Assembly: GCF_008704495.1 (NCBI RefSeq)
Contig: NZ_CP023699.1
Coordinates: forward strand, 2,108,001 to 2,172,000
DNA: 64,000 bases
DNA from: Streptomyces kanamyceticus
Lineage (GTDB): Bacteria > Actinomycetota > Actinomycetes > Streptomycetales > Streptomycetaceae
Reading direction: 5' to 3'
Each line of letters starts with the position of its first letter. The first letter of the stretch is position 1. Below the pieces are notes generated by a model that saw nothing but the letters and a program-made list of their open reading frames with translations, searched no databases and was not told where the DNA came from. The translations under genes and the position numbers were made by a program. Shown one piece after another: positions 1 to 8,424 of this stretch.

Positions 1-578
1 CGCCGCTCGCCCCGCACGGTCGCGGTGAAGGCGCTGACCCCGTCGCGCGCCAGCTCGACGGCGATCCGCAGCCGTTCGTCCGGCACCGGCAGGCGCATCC
101 GGTAGGCGCCGTCCACCGGGAAGAACGGCGAGACGTAGAACTCCTTGGCGACTTCGGCACGGCCCGCGCCGTCCGGCTCCAGGAGATAGGCGTGCCGCTC
201 GCCGTAGGTGTTGTGCACCTCGGCCACCACGCGGCGCAGCTCGCCTCCGGAGTCGTAGCACCAGAAGAGCGTCAGCGGGTTGAAGACGTGGCCGAGCACG
301 CGCGCGTTGGCGAGCATCAGGACGCGCCCGCCCGCCAGGTCCACGCCGTGCGCGGCCAGGAAGCGTTCGAGTCCGACCCTGATGCCGTCCGGACGCCCGG
401 CGAAGTGGTCGCGCCCGTCGAACCGGGCGAGCGCCCGCAGCGGCCGGGGCAGCGCGGGCAGCCGGTCGAGGTCGACGAGCCACAGGTAGGTGCGGTGCGT
501 CAGTACGTACCGCTCGGGCCGGGTGCGGACGTGCGTGACGACGCTCGGATAGAGCGCGGGCACCACGTCCGGGCTCAC
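1..578 (-). CDS. DUF1365 family protein (3' end outside window)
   Basis: The minus-strand reading frame opens with GTG at 578-576 and runs off the left edge, giving about 192 residues. The start overlaps the stop of the upstream FAD oxidoreductase by 4 bases (GTGA), so the two are translationally coupled. The peptide carries features I associate with DUF1365: an early LYPSVVTHVRTRP stretch, then GHVFNPLTLFWCYD, then EVHNTYGERHAYLL and AKEFYVSPFFPVDGAYRMRL. Proteins of this family have no defined reaction. They commonly sit beside a FAD-dependent oxidoreductase and a cyclopropane-fatty-acyl-phospholipid-synthase-like methyltransferase, and a role in modifying membrane fatty acids has been proposed. 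That methyltransferase would lie beyond the window and cannot be checked here. Family call is firm; function is inferred from context. Confidence 0.85.
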   Translation of the reverse strand, partial: MSPDVVPALYPSVVTHVRTRPERYVLTHRTYLWLVDLDRLPALPRPLRALARFDGRDHFAGRPDGIRVGLERFLAAHGVDLAGGRVLMLANARVLGHVFNPLTLFWCYDSGGELRRVVAEVHNTYGERHAYLLEPDGAGRAEVAKEFYVSPFFPVDGAYRMRLPVPDERLRIAVELARDGVSAFTATVRGER

Positions 579-1840
579 CACCGCACTCCCAGGGCCGCGG
601 CCGCCGCCACCCCTGAGCGGCAGCCGTCCTCGTGGAAGCCCCAGCCGTGGTACGCCCCGGCGAAGACGGCCACCTGACTGTTCAGGGCGGACAGTCTGCG
701 CTGCGCGGCCACCGACTCCGGTGTGTAGAGGGGGTGTTCGTAGACCATCCGGTCCAGGACCCGGTCCGCCGGGATGTCGTGGTCACCGAGGCTGACCACG
801 TACGTCTCCGGTGCCTCGATGCCCTGCAGCCGGTTCATGTCGTAGCTCACGCGCACCTGTCCGGCACCGGCCTCGCACGCGGGCAGCAGGTAGTTCCACG
901 CGGCACGGGCGCCCGCGCGGCGCGGCAGGACCGACGTGTCGGTGTGCAGGAGCGTCCGGTTGCGGGAGTAGCGGAACGCGCCGAGCACCCGCCGCTCGGC
1001 CTCGGTCGGATCGGCGATGAGCCGCAGCGCCTGATCCGGGTGGGTGGCGACGACCACCGAGTCGTACGTGGCGGTGGCGCCGTCCTCCGTGGTCAGCTCG
1101 ACCCGGTCGCAGCCGCGCCGCAGCGCCCGCACCGGCGTCGAGGTGTGCACGGCGTCGAGCTGCTTGCCGATCCGCGTCACGTAGTCGCGCGAGCCGCCCA
1201 CGACGGTGCGCCAGCTCGGCGACCCGCTCACGGCGAGCATCCCGTGGTGGTCCAGGAAGCGGAAGAGATAGCGGGCCGGATAGCTCAGCGCGGTCGCCGC
1301 GGGGCAGGACCAGACGGCCGAGACCACCGGCGTCACGAAGTGCCGCACGAAGTACCGCGAGAAGCCCTGCCCGGCCAGGAAGTCGCCCAGGGTCAGCCGG
1401 TCGTCCCGCTCCTCGTCGGCGAGGACCCGCCGCGCCGCGCGGTGGAACCGGGGCACCTCGGTGAGCATCCGCAGATACGGGAGGGTGACCGCGTTGGCGG
1501 TCCTGGCGAACAGGCCTCGCGGGCCGCGCGCCCCCGCGTACTCCAGGCCGCACCCTTGGCACCGCACGGACATGCTCATCTCGGTGGCCCGCGTCACCAC
1601 CCCCAGCTCGTCGAAGAGCCTGAGCAGATGGGGGTACGTCCGCTCGTTGTGCACGATGAATCCCGAGTCGACCGGGTGCGCCCTGCCGTCCCCGGAGACC
1701 ACGTCGCGCGTGTGCGCGTGCCCGCCGAGCCGCCCGTCGCTCTCGTACAGCGTCACCTCGTGTCTGCCCCGCAGAACGTACGCCGCGGTCAGCCCCGCGA
1801 CCCCGCTCCCCACCACTGCCGTCCGCTGCCTGCGCGTCAT
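575..1840 (-). CDS. FAD-dependent (amine-oxidase fold) oxidoreductase, COG2907-like
   Basis: 421 residues starting MTRRQRTAVV at ATG 1840, preceded by an AGAGGGG ribosome site. The frame stays open farther upstream but that part has no protein character. A dinucleotide-binding GSGVAGLTAAYVL motif lies at residues 10-22, followed by an ESDGRLGGHAHT segment typical of the flavin-containing amine oxidase superfamily. Later blocks (VDSGFIVHNERTYPHLLRLF, VVVATHPDQALRL, FAGAYHGWGFHEDGCRSG near the C terminus) match the COG2907 group that pairs with DUF1365 proteins. The enzyme probably oxidises or desaturates a lipid substrate together with its coupled partner; no substrate can be read from the sequence. 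The gene is divergent from the Ser/Thr kinase at 2088 across about 250 bases. Confidence 0.88.
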   Translation of the reverse strand: MTRRQRTAVVGSGVAGLTAAYVLRGRHEVTLYESDGRLGGHAHTRDVVSGDGRAHPVDSGFIVHNERTYPHLLRLFDELGVVTRATEMSMSVRCQGCGLEYAGARGPRGLFARTANAVTLPYLRMLTEVPRFHRAARRVLADEERDDRLTLGDFLAGQGFSRYFVRHFVTPVVSAVWSCPAATALSYPARYLFRFLDHHGMLAVSGSPSWRTVVGGSRDYVTRIGKQLDAVHTSTPVRALRRGCDRVELTTEDGATATYDSVVVATHPDQALRLIADPTEAERRVLGAFRYSRNRTLLHTDTSVLPRRAGARAAWNYLLPACEAGAGQVRVSYDMNRLQGIEAPETYVVSLGDHDIPADRVLDRMVYEHPLYTPESVAAQRRLSALNSQVAVFAGAYHGWGFHEDGCRSGVAAAAALGVRW

Positions 1841-2040
1841 GCCGCCCCTCTTTCGACGTCGGGGCGATCGAGCCCCGTACCGGTGATTCGGAGCCGGGGC
1901 CGGATCGGCTTGGTGCGGATCGTGCGGGGAGTGGCCGGGGCAGGACCGAGTGGCGGAGGGGCGAGTCCGGCCGTGATCGGTTTCGGCCACACGCCTTAGG
2001 CTGCTTCCGTGGTCGACCCACGGGTTTGACCAGGGGATCA

Positions 2041-2072
2041 GGGGTTCCGGGGAGCAGGGGTTCCGGGGAGCA
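2041..2072 (+). repeat. 16-bp tandem duplication upstream of the kinase gene
   Basis: Two exact head-to-tail copies of GGGGTTCCGGGGAGCA occupy 2041-2056 and 2057-2072, 15 bases before the ATG of the Ser/Thr kinase. They lie where the leader and ribosome-binding region would be. The second copy contributes the purine-rich GGGGAGCAGGGGGG stretch that may act as the ribosome site. Confidence 0.8.
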
Positions 2073-2087
2073 GGGGGGTACGGGTAG

Positions 2088-3803
2088 ATGACCGACGCGA
2101 ACGTGGTGTTCCCACCGTTGGGGGCGGACGATCCGCACGTGGTGGCCGGATATCGGCTGGCCGCCCGGATCGGCGCGGGCGGCATGGGCCGGGTCTACCT
2201 GTCCCACACCCAGGGCGGCCGACCGGTGGCGATCAAGGTCGTACGTTCCGAGCTGGCCGACGACCCCGACTTCCGGCGCCGTTTCCGCCGGGAGATGGAG
2301 GCCGCGCGGCGGGTCAGGGGCGCGTACACCGCCGAGCTGATCGACGGCGACGCGGACGGCGCACCGCCCTGGCTGGCCACGCTGTACGTACCCGGTCCCT
2401 CCCTGTCCGAGGCCGTCGGGCGCCGCGGCCCGCTGCCGGTGCGCGCGGTCCTCTGGCTGGTGGCGGGCGTGGCCGAGGCGCTGCAGGCCATCCACGACGC
2501 GGGCGTCGTGCACCGTGACCTGAAGCCGTCGAACGTCCTGCTCTCCTCCGACGGGCCGCGCGTCATCGACTTCGGCATCTCGCTGGCCTCCGGCGTCAGT
2601 TCGTACACCGCCACGGGGGCCGCCGTCGGCACGCCCCAGTTCATGGCTCCCGAGCAGGCGTCCGGGGGCTCGGTCACGACGGCGACCGACGTCTTCGCCC
2701 TGGGACAGACCGCGGCGTTCGCGGCACTCGGCGAATCGCTGTACGGGGACGGCCCCGCGGTCAGCGTGCTCTACCGGATCGTCCACTCCGCGCCCGACCT
2801 GTCCCTGCTGCCCGAGCAGCTGCGACCGCTCATAGCCCGGTGCATGGCCGCCGACCCGGCGGAGCGGGCCACTCCGGCGGAGATCATCGACTGGTGCAGG
2901 CAGCACTTGGGCCAGGAGGCCGAGGAGGGAGCGGGGCCGACGGTCTGGCGTGCGGTCATCGGCCCGGAGCCGACGGTTCCGTCACCGGTCACGGCCCCCG
3001 CTCCCGCCCCCGCGTCACCGCTGCCCACGCGGCACCTGCCTCCGGGTTCGTACCCGACGGCACCGGACGCGGCACCGCCGCGAAGACGCAGGACCGGCCT
3101 GGTCGCGGCCGCGGCAGTGACGGCGGGCGTGCTGGTGCTCACGGCGCTGGCGTGGACGGTCATGGACGCGACGGACGTGTTCCGCGGCCGGGACAAGGAC
3201 ACGGCGTCGGGGGCCCGCCACGCGGACACGTCCGCCAACCCGTTGGGGAAGGCATCGGGGTCGGGGTCGAAGTCGGGGTCGGGGTCGTCGAAGTCCGACG
3301 ACGCGGACGCCGAAGCCCGCGACGAATCCAACAGTTCGGGCGAATCCGGCAGGTCCGGCGGATCCGGCGGATCCGGCGAGGGCAAGGGAACATCGCGCGC
3401 TCCCGCCTCCGCGGCCGACTCGACGCGGGGCGAGGCCCACCCCGGGCAATGGCTGGACGCGAAGACCTCCGTCAGCCTCAAGGAGCCGACCCGTCAGGAG
3501 AACCTCACCGGGGACATCCGCTTCACCTGCGCGCAGGACGCGGGCTGCGCGCTGGAGAGCGACACCAGCGTCCTGCTCCTGCGCTACGCCAAGCCGGGCG
3601 CCGACCTCGACAAGTGCCGCTTCGAACTCACGGGCGCGAAGGAGCACCGCCTCCCCCTCGCCGCGGCCGCGGCGGGCAGCGAGATCTGCGTCAAGCACCG
3701 CAACGGAGACATCGCCCTGCTGGTGGTCCAGGTGAAGTCGACGGCGGTGCCGGACATCGCGTTCCTCACCGCGGACATGACGGTGTGGCACCGCCCGAAC
3801 TGA
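2088..3803 (+). CDS. Membrane-anchored Ser/Thr protein kinase (PASTA-less)
   Basis: 571 residues. The N-terminal kinase domain (about residues 20-275) has a glycine-rich loop GAGGMGRVY (29-37), catalytic lysine K50 in VAIK, HRDLKPSNVLL with HRD at 142-144, DFGIS at 161-165 and an APEQ segment near 187-190, so it should be active. A proline-rich juxtamembrane linker (about 290-335) leads to one transmembrane helix (about 336-358). Outside lies a Ser/Gly/Asp-rich low-complexity tether (roughly 370-440) and a C-terminal domain with three cysteines that I do not recognise as PASTA. The arrangement suggests a sensor kinase whose small extracellular domain binds a ligand or cell-wall feature. The ATG at 2088 is preceded by a duplicated purine-rich leader. 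The gene converges on the acyl-CoA ligase with 39 bases between them. Confidence 0.92.
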   Translation: MTDANVVFPPLGADDPHVVAGYRLAARIGAGGMGRVYLSHTQGGRPVAIKVVRSELADDPDFRRRFRREMEAARRVRGAYTAELIDGDADGAPPWLATLYVPGPSLSEAVGRRGPLPVRAVLWLVAGVAEALQAIHDAGVVHRDLKPSNVLLSSDGPRVIDFGISLASGVSSYTATGAAVGTPQFMAPEQASGGSVTTATDVFALGQTAAFAALGESLYGDGPAVSVLYRIVHSAPDLSLLPEQLRPLIARCMAADPAERATPAEIIDWCRQHLGQEAEEGAGPTVWRAVIGPEPTVPSPVTAPAPAPASPLPTRHLPPGSYPTAPDAAPPRRRRTGLVAAAAVTAGVLVLTALAWTVMDATDVFRGRDKDTASGARHADTSANPLGKASGSGSKSGSGSSKSDDADAEARDESNSSGESGRSGGSGGSGEGKGTSRAPASAADSTRGEAHPGQWLDAKTSVSLKEPTRQENLTGDIRFTCAQDAGCALESDTSVLLLRYAKPGADLDKCRFELTGAKEHRLPLAAAAAGSEICVKHRNGDIALLVVQVKSTAVPDIAFLTADMTVWHRPN

Positions 3804-3842
3804 CGTCCAACGCCACCCGAGCCGGGAGTACCTCTTTCCGAC

Positions 3843-5549
3843 TCAGCCCTTCCCCTGCTCCGTCCACTCGTCCGTGGACCCCGCCGCCGTACGCCCCCGC
3901 AGATCGACGCGCCGGATCTTGCCCGAGACGGTCTTGGGCAGTTCCTCGGTGAACTCGATCCGCCGGACGCGCTTGTAGGGAGCCAGCACCGACCGCGTGT
4001 ACTCGAAGATCGCCTGCGCCGTCTTCTCGTCCGGGGTCCAGCCCTTCGCCAGCACGACGTACGCCTTGGGGACCGCGAGCCGCACCGGGTCGGGCGCAGG
4101 GACGACGGCCGCCTCCGCCACCGCCTCGTGCTCCAGGAGCGCGCTCTCCAGCTCGAACGGGGAGATCTTGTAGTCGGACGCCTTGAAGACGTCGTCGGCG
4201 CGGCCGACGTAGGTGATGTAGCCGTCGGCGTCGCGCGAACCGATGTCGCCGGTGCGGTAGTAGCCGCCCGTCATCGCCTCCGCGGTGCGCTCCGGGTCGC
4301 CGTGGTAGCCGACCATCAGGCCGACCGGGTCCGCGCCCAGGTCGAGGGAGATCTCGCCCTCCGACGCGCCGGGTTCGCCGGTCACCGGGTCGAGCAGCTC
4401 GACGACGAATCCCGGGGTCGGCCTGCCCATGGAGCCCGGCTTCAGCTTCTGGCCCGGGGAGTTGGCGACCTGTACGGCGGTCTCGGTCTGTCCGAAGCCG
4501 TCCCGGATGGTGACGCCCCAGTCGCGCCGCACCTGCTCGATGACCTCGGGGTTGAGCGGCTCGCCCGCGGCGACGACCTCGCGCGGCGGGGTCCGCAGCT
4601 GGGTCAGGTCGGCCTGGATGAGCATGCGCCACACGGTGGGCGGCGCGCAGAACGACGTCACGCCCGCGCGGTCCATCTCGGCCATGAGCCGCCCCGCGTC
4701 GAAGCGGCTGTAGTTGTGGATGAAGACGGTGGCCTCGGCGTTCCACGGGGCGAAGAGGTTGGACCAGGCGTGCTTGGCCCAGCCGGGCGACGAGATGTTC
4801 AGATGGACGTCGCCGGGCTTGAGCCCGATCCAGTACATCGTCGCCAAGTGACCCACGGGGTACGACACATGGGTGTGCTCGACCAGCTTGGGCCTGGCGG
4901 TGGTGCCCGAGGTGAAGTAGAGCATCAGCGGGTCGTCGGCGAGGGCGATCCCCTCGGGCTCGAAGGCCGCGGGGGCGTCGTCGACCCCGTCGTACGAGAT
5001 CCAACCAGTGTCCTCATCGCCTGCGGCGCCCGCCGCGCCACCCACCACGATCCGGGTGTAGTCGCCGGGCACGTCGGCGAACTTCGCGGTGTCACCGGGG
5101 CGTACGACGACGTGCCTGGCCCTGCCGCGGTCGATCCGGTCGCGCAGGTCGACGGGGCCGAGCAGCGGCGTCGCGGGGATGACGACGGCGCGCAGCTTCA
5201 TCGCGGCGAGGGCGATCTCCCACAGCTCGACCTGGTTGCCGAGCATGACGACGACGCGGTCACCGGCCCGTACGCCTTGCGCGCGCAGCCAGTTGGCGGC
5301 CCGGTTGGAGCGCTCGGCGAGGCGCGCGAAGGAGGAACGGGACTCGGTGCCGTCCTCCTCGACGATGTGCAGCGCGGTCCGCTCGTTGCCTTCGGCGATC
5401 ACGTCGAACCAGTCGAGCGCCCAGTTGAACCGCTCGGGCCGGGGCCAGGCGAAGCCCTCGTACGCGGTGGTGTAGTCCTCCCGGTGGCGCAGGAGGAAGT
5501 CCCGCGCGGTACGGAACTGCTCGGTGGCACTCGTCCCGGTGGTCGTCAT
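3843..5549 (-). CDS. Acyl-CoA synthetase (AMP-binding, ANL superfamily)
   Basis: 568 residues from ATG at 5549, which sits 5 bases after a GGGAG ribosome site; an in-frame GTG two codons earlier (5555) is possible but lies too close to that site. The enzyme should activate a carboxylate as acyl-adenylate and then form the CoA thioester. It has the ATP-binding loop LYFTSGTTARPKLVEH, the hinge segment YYRTGDIGSRDADGYITYVGRADDVFKASDYKISPFELESAL, and the C-terminal catalytic lysine in KTVSGKIRRVDLR. The overall match is to medium-chain/acetate-like acyl-CoA ligases (ACSM/AcsA type). It is divergent from a GAF-LuxR regulator at 5668, which may control it. The exact acyl substrate cannot be read. 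Confidence 0.9.
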   Translation of the reverse strand: MTTTGTSATEQFRTARDFLLRHREDYTTAYEGFAWPRPERFNWALDWFDVIAEGNERTALHIVEEDGTESRSSFARLAERSNRAANWLRAQGVRAGDRVVVMLGNQVELWEIALAAMKLRAVVIPATPLLGPVDLRDRIDRGRARHVVVRPGDTAKFADVPGDYTRIVVGGAAGAAGDEDTGWISYDGVDDAPAAFEPEGIALADDPLMLYFTSGTTARPKLVEHTHVSYPVGHLATMYWIGLKPGDVHLNISSPGWAKHAWSNLFAPWNAEATVFIHNYSRFDAGRLMAEMDRAGVTSFCAPPTVWRMLIQADLTQLRTPPREVVAAGEPLNPEVIEQVRRDWGVTIRDGFGQTETAVQVANSPGQKLKPGSMGRPTPGFVVELLDPVTGEPGASEGEISLDLGADPVGLMVGYHGDPERTAEAMTGGYYRTGDIGSRDADGYITYVGRADDVFKASDYKISPFELESALLEHEAVAEAAVVPAPDPVRLAVPKAYVVLAKGWTPDEKTAQAIFEYTRSVLAPYKRVRRIEFTEELPKTVSGKIRRVDLRGRTAAGSTDEWTEQGKG

Positions 5550-5626
5550 CTGCACTCCCGTACCTAGTTGCCGCTCTCATCGCCGGACGCTACGTAACAT
5601 CGTGTAATCCGTGATGCGGATCTCAC

Positions 5627-5644
5627 CACCCCCGGACGGGGGTG
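5627..5644 (+). promoter_or_regulatory. GC-rich hairpin in the leader of the LuxR-type gene
   Basis: CACCCCC and GGGGGTG form a 7-bp stem around a GGAC loop, ending about 23 bases before the chosen GTG start. It lies in the divergent region between the acyl-CoA ligase and its neighbouring regulator. It could be a leader structure or chance in GC-rich DNA; no function is shown. Confidence 0.3.
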
Positions 5645-5667
5645 TCACGAGGCGAAAGGGCGAACGC

Positions 5668-6504
5668 GTGTCGGCAGACGGCGGGGAGACGGTGGAGATG
5701 CGGGCCGCGCTACTGCGGCTGCGCCGCGGCACGGGGCTCCCGGTCGCCTTCGGCGGGCTCCTCGAAGGCCAGCGGCAGCTGCGCATCGGGGAGCTGAGCG
5801 GCACGGCGACGCGCGCCCTGTGCGGGCTCGCGGTGTCGGCGGGCAGCGGCCTCGGCGGCAAGGCGGCCGCCCTGTCGCGGCCGTGCGCGGTCACCGACTA
5901 CAGCGAATCCCGGCACATCAGCCACGAGTACGACGCGGCGGTCGAGGCGGAGGGCCTGCGGTCGGTGCTCGCCGTGCCGGTGGTGGTGCGCCGCCAGGTG
6001 CGCGGCGTCCTGTACGGCGCGCTGCGGGCGGCCCAGCCGCTCGGCGACCGCACGCTCTCGGCGGCGGTGGCCGCGGCACGGGACGTGGAACAGGCCCTCG
6101 TCGTACGGGACGAGGCCCGGTCACTGCTCGCGGCGGCCCGTGAGCCGGTGGCGGGGCCCGGCGCGTGGGAGCAGGTCCGCGAGGCGCACGGGGCGCTGCG
6201 CGCGCTGGCCCCGCGCATCGTGGATCCGGAACTGCGGGCCGAACTCCTCTCGGTGACAGGACGCCTGGAGTCGGCATCGACGCTCCGGGAGCGCGACGGC
6301 GAACGCCCCGTGTCGCTCGCCCCGCGCGAGATGGACGTCCTGACGTGCGTAGCCACGGGCGTCACGAACGCGGTGGCCGCATCGCGGCTGGGGCTGCGCC
6401 CGGAGACGGTGAAGGGCTATCTACGCTCCGCGATGCGGAAGTTGGGGGCGCATACGCGCCTTGAGGCGGTGGTGGCGGCTCGGCGGGCGGGGCTTTTGCC
6501 TTAG
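5668..6504 (+). CDS. GAF-domain LuxR-family transcriptional regulator
   Basis: 278 residues from GTG 5668, 7 bases after an AAGGG ribosome site. The frame is open to 5611 but that part is not protein-like, and a later ATG at 5698 (following GGTGGAG) is an alternative start. The first 160 residues form a GAF-like sensory region (LPVAFGGLL, then SGSGLGGKAAALSRPCAVTDYSESRHISHEYD, VRSVLAVPVVVRRQVRGVLYGALR). The last 60 residues are a LuxR-type helix-turn-helix: LAPREMDVLTCVATGVTNAVAASRLGLRPETVKGYLRSAMRKLG. This arrangement is common in Streptomyces next to acyl-CoA ligases and other fatty-acid or aromatic-acid genes. Divergence from the ligase at 3843-5549 suggests local control of it, with the acyl substrate or CoA ester as a possible GAF ligand. 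Confidence 0.88.
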   Translation: MSADGGETVEMRAALLRLRRGTGLPVAFGGLLEGQRQLRIGELSGTATRALCGLAVSAGSGLGGKAAALSRPCAVTDYSESRHISHEYDAAVEAEGLRSVLAVPVVVRRQVRGVLYGALRAAQPLGDRTLSAAVAAARDVEQALVVRDEARSLLAAAREPVAGPGAWEQVREAHGALRALAPRIVDPELRAELLSVTGRLESASTLRERDGERPVSLAPREMDVLTCVATGVTNAVAASRLGLRPETVKGYLRSAMRKLGAHTRLEAVVAARRAGLLP

Positions 6505-6599
6505 GGGGTGGGCGGGGCTTTTACCTTAGGGCGGTGGGTGGGGCTTCGGCTGTGGTCCGGTGGGGGCTGGGCTTCTCCCGCCGCCCGGCGGGGGGGGTG

Positions 6600-7060
6600 G
6601 GGTGGGGGTGGGCTGAGCCTTCGCCGTCACCCGACGGACCTGGGCAGGGGCCTCGCCGTGGCCCGGCAGAGCTGGGCAGGGCCTTCGCCATCGCCCGGCA
6701 GGCCGAGCGGGACCCTTGCCGTAGTCCGGTGGAGCTAGGCAGGGCCTTCGCCGTCACCCGGCAGACCTGGGCAGGGGCCTTGCCGTGGCCCGGCAGAGCT
6801 GGGCAGGGCCTTCGCCATCGCCCGGCAGGCCGAGCGGGACCCTTGCCGTAGTCCGGTGGAGCTAGGCAGGGCCTTCGCCGTCACCCGGCAGACCTGGGCA
6901 GGGGCCTTGCCGTGGCCCGGCAGAGCTGGGCAGGGCCTTCGCCAACGCCCGACAGGCCGAGCGGGACCCTTGCCGTGGCCCGACGGAGCCGGGCGAGGTC
7001 TCTACCGTCGCCCAGCGGGCTGAGCGGGGCCTTCGCCACCGCCCCGCAAGGCCAGGCCGA
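6600..7060 (+). repeat. Nested tandem repeat: 127-bp unit made of four ~32-bp subunits
   Basis: The unit starts GCCCGGCAGAGCTGGGCAGG at 6661 and recurs at 6788 and 6915, exactly 127 bases apart; the first two copies are practically identical and the third drifts after about 30 bases. Each unit consists of four related subunits of about 32 bases with the shared pattern CCGG-CAG-GCTGGGCAGGGCCTTCGCC, so the block holds about 14 subunits from roughly 6600 to 7060. No gene with a plausible start lies here; open frames on both strands arise from the repeat composition. It fills the space between a convergent LuxR gene and the tautomerase gene. It is a minisatellite-type array and probably varies in copy number between strains. 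Confidence 0.85.
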
Positions 7061-7126
7061 GCTGGGCGGGAACACCCCCGTGGCTCCGCCCAGCCGCCTC
7101 CGGCCGCCCCCAGTCGCCCCCAACCG

Positions 7127-7309
7127 CTACTTGTCGGCGGTCAGCACGCCCGCCGCGCCCCAGCTGTCCGCCGGGGTCTCCTGGATCCAGACCTGCACGG
7201 TCTCGGCCGGGATCTTGTACGCGTCCACGAACGCGTCGGTGATCTGCTTGACCAGCTCCCGCTTGAGCTCGATGTCGCGGGGACCCTGCTGGACGGTGAC
7301 GATGGGCAT
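7127..7309 (-). CDS. 4-oxalocrotonate tautomerase family protein
   Basis: A complete 60-residue protein starting MPIVTVQQGPRD. Proline directly follows the start methionine, and this Pro acts as the catalytic base in the family once Met is removed. The usual segments follow: ELVKQITDAFVDAYKIPAETVQVWIQE and a short C-terminal tail. An AAGGGAG ribosome site lies 8 bases before the ATG. Members are small beta-alpha-beta subunits that assemble as hexamers or related oligomers and tautomerise 2-hydroxymuconate-like enols. The gene follows the LysR regulator on the same strand after 149 bases, so that regulator may act on it. The natural substrate is unknown. Confidence 0.92.
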   Translation of the reverse strand: MPIVTVQQGPRDIELKRELVKQITDAFVDAYKIPAETVQVWIQETPADSWGAAGVLTADK

Positions 7310-7458
7310 GGCTGAACTCCCTTGCGTAGGGCCGGAATCACCCGGCTCCGTTCCCGGCAGGACCGGGTTTTCGGTACGACCCCAGTTCAGCCCGGCCGCG
7401 CCCCGCGACCAAGAGTCAGTCGGCGACAGCAGCGATCAGCTTTGGTGATCGTCGCAGG

Positions 7459-8415
7459 TCACAGGGCATGGGTATGGGTATGGGTATGGGCACCCGAGGG
7501 TGCGGCCGAAGAGGCGGCGGAGGGCACTGCCAAGCACGCCTCGATGAAGACGCCGAGCTCACCCTCAGACCGCTCCCCGAGCTCCTCCCCCACGGCCCGC
7601 TCGACCCGCACCGCGAGCCCCGTGGCGAGCGCGAGTCCCGGCCCGCCGAACGGCACGAAGGCCACCCGCGGGCTGTGCAGCACGCGCGCGTGCGAGGCGT
7701 AGACGACCGTCCACTGCGGCACGACGCCCGCCCCGATCGTGGCGAGCCTGTCCTGCAGCGAACCGCCGACCGGCCCCGGCACGGGCTCGAACCCGGCGTC
7801 GTGGCACGCCCCCACGACAAGGTCCACGAGGGCGGGATTGGTGCGGCGCGCGGTGATGCTCAGGGGCAGCCCGGCGAGCTCACCGAGCGCCAGTTCGGGC
7901 CGTGCGGCGAGCGGATGCGCGGCTGGCAGGACGGCCACCAGCGGGTCGTCCCACAGTGGCACGATCCGTACGCCGGGCACCGGCCCGCAAGATCGTACGA
8001 ACGCGGCGTCGACCCGCCCGGCCACGACCTGTTCGAGCCGCTCGCGCGCTCCCGCCGACACCAGTTCGACGGGCACGCCGGGCGCCCGCGCGGCGAACTC
8101 CGCGAGGACCCGGTCCAGGTGCTCCCCGAGCCCGGTGCTGGTGGCGAGCCGCAGCCCACTCGGCCGTTCGACCGCCTCCCGAGCCCGTTCGGCGGCGGCG
8201 AGTACCGCCCGCGCCTCGGGCAGCAGCCGCTGCCCGGCCCCGGTGAGCCGCACGTGCCGCGGCGATCGGTCGAACAGCTCGGCGCCGAGCTCCCGTTCGA
8301 GGCGCCGTATCTGCTGGCTGACGGCCGACTGCACGATGTGCAGCCGCTCGGCCGCCCGCCCGAAGTGCAGCTCGTCGGCGACGGTCACGAAGTAGCTGAG
8401 CTGCCGGAGTTCCAT
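7459..8415 (-). CDS. LysR-family transcriptional regulator
   Basis: 318 residues. The N-terminal winged helix-turn-helix is typical: MELRQLSYFVTVADELHFGRAAERLHIVQSAVSQQIRRLERELGAELFDR. It is followed by the linker helix and a periplasmic-binding-fold effector domain (about residues 90-300). The last residues are an alternating His-Thr tail produced by a hexanucleotide repeat in the DNA at 7468-7491, which looks like a recent expansion rather than a functional element. The start ATG lies 9 bases after the stop of the upstream AlkZ-like gene, so the two are probably co-transcribed. The tautomerase gene downstream is a plausible target. The effector is unknown. Confidence 0.92.
   Translation of the reverse strand: MELRQLSYFVTVADELHFGRAAERLHIVQSAVSQQIRRLERELGAELFDRSPRHVRLTGAGQRLLPEARAVLAAAERAREAVERPSGLRLATSTGLGEHLDRVLAEFAARAPGVPVELVSAGARERLEQVVAGRVDAAFVRSCGPVPGVRIVPLWDDPLVAVLPAAHPLAARPELALGELAGLPLSITARRTNPALVDLVVGACHDAGFEPVPGPVGGSLQDRLATIGAGVVPQWTVVYASHARVLHSPRVAFVPFGGPGLALATGLAVRVERAVGEELGERSEGELGVFIEACLAVPSAASSAAPSGAHTHTHTHAL
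7468..7491 (+). repeat. Hexanucleotide microsatellite (ATGGGT)n in the end of the LysR gene
   Basis: Three units of ATGGGT and a fourth ending in C lie in tandem. On the minus strand they encode the alternating His-Thr tail of the regulator. Because the unit is 6 bases long, slippage would lengthen or shorten the tail without a frameshift. Confidence 0.85.
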
Positions 8416-8424
8416 GGGGCCAGC

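Noticed and set aside
783..2906. Long minus-strand open frame of 707 codons
   Set aside because: It is an Arg/Pro/Gly-rich shadow of the kinase and FAD oxidoreductase genes in another frame and contains no recognisable domain.
6600..7060. CRISPR array
   Set aside because: The ~32-base subunits follow each other with no unique spacers, and no cas gene is present.
6508..7448. Repeated peptide frames (ARQSWAGPSPS type) in the tandem-repeat block
   Set aside because: Open frames occur on both strands because of the repeat composition; no ribosome site and no domain.
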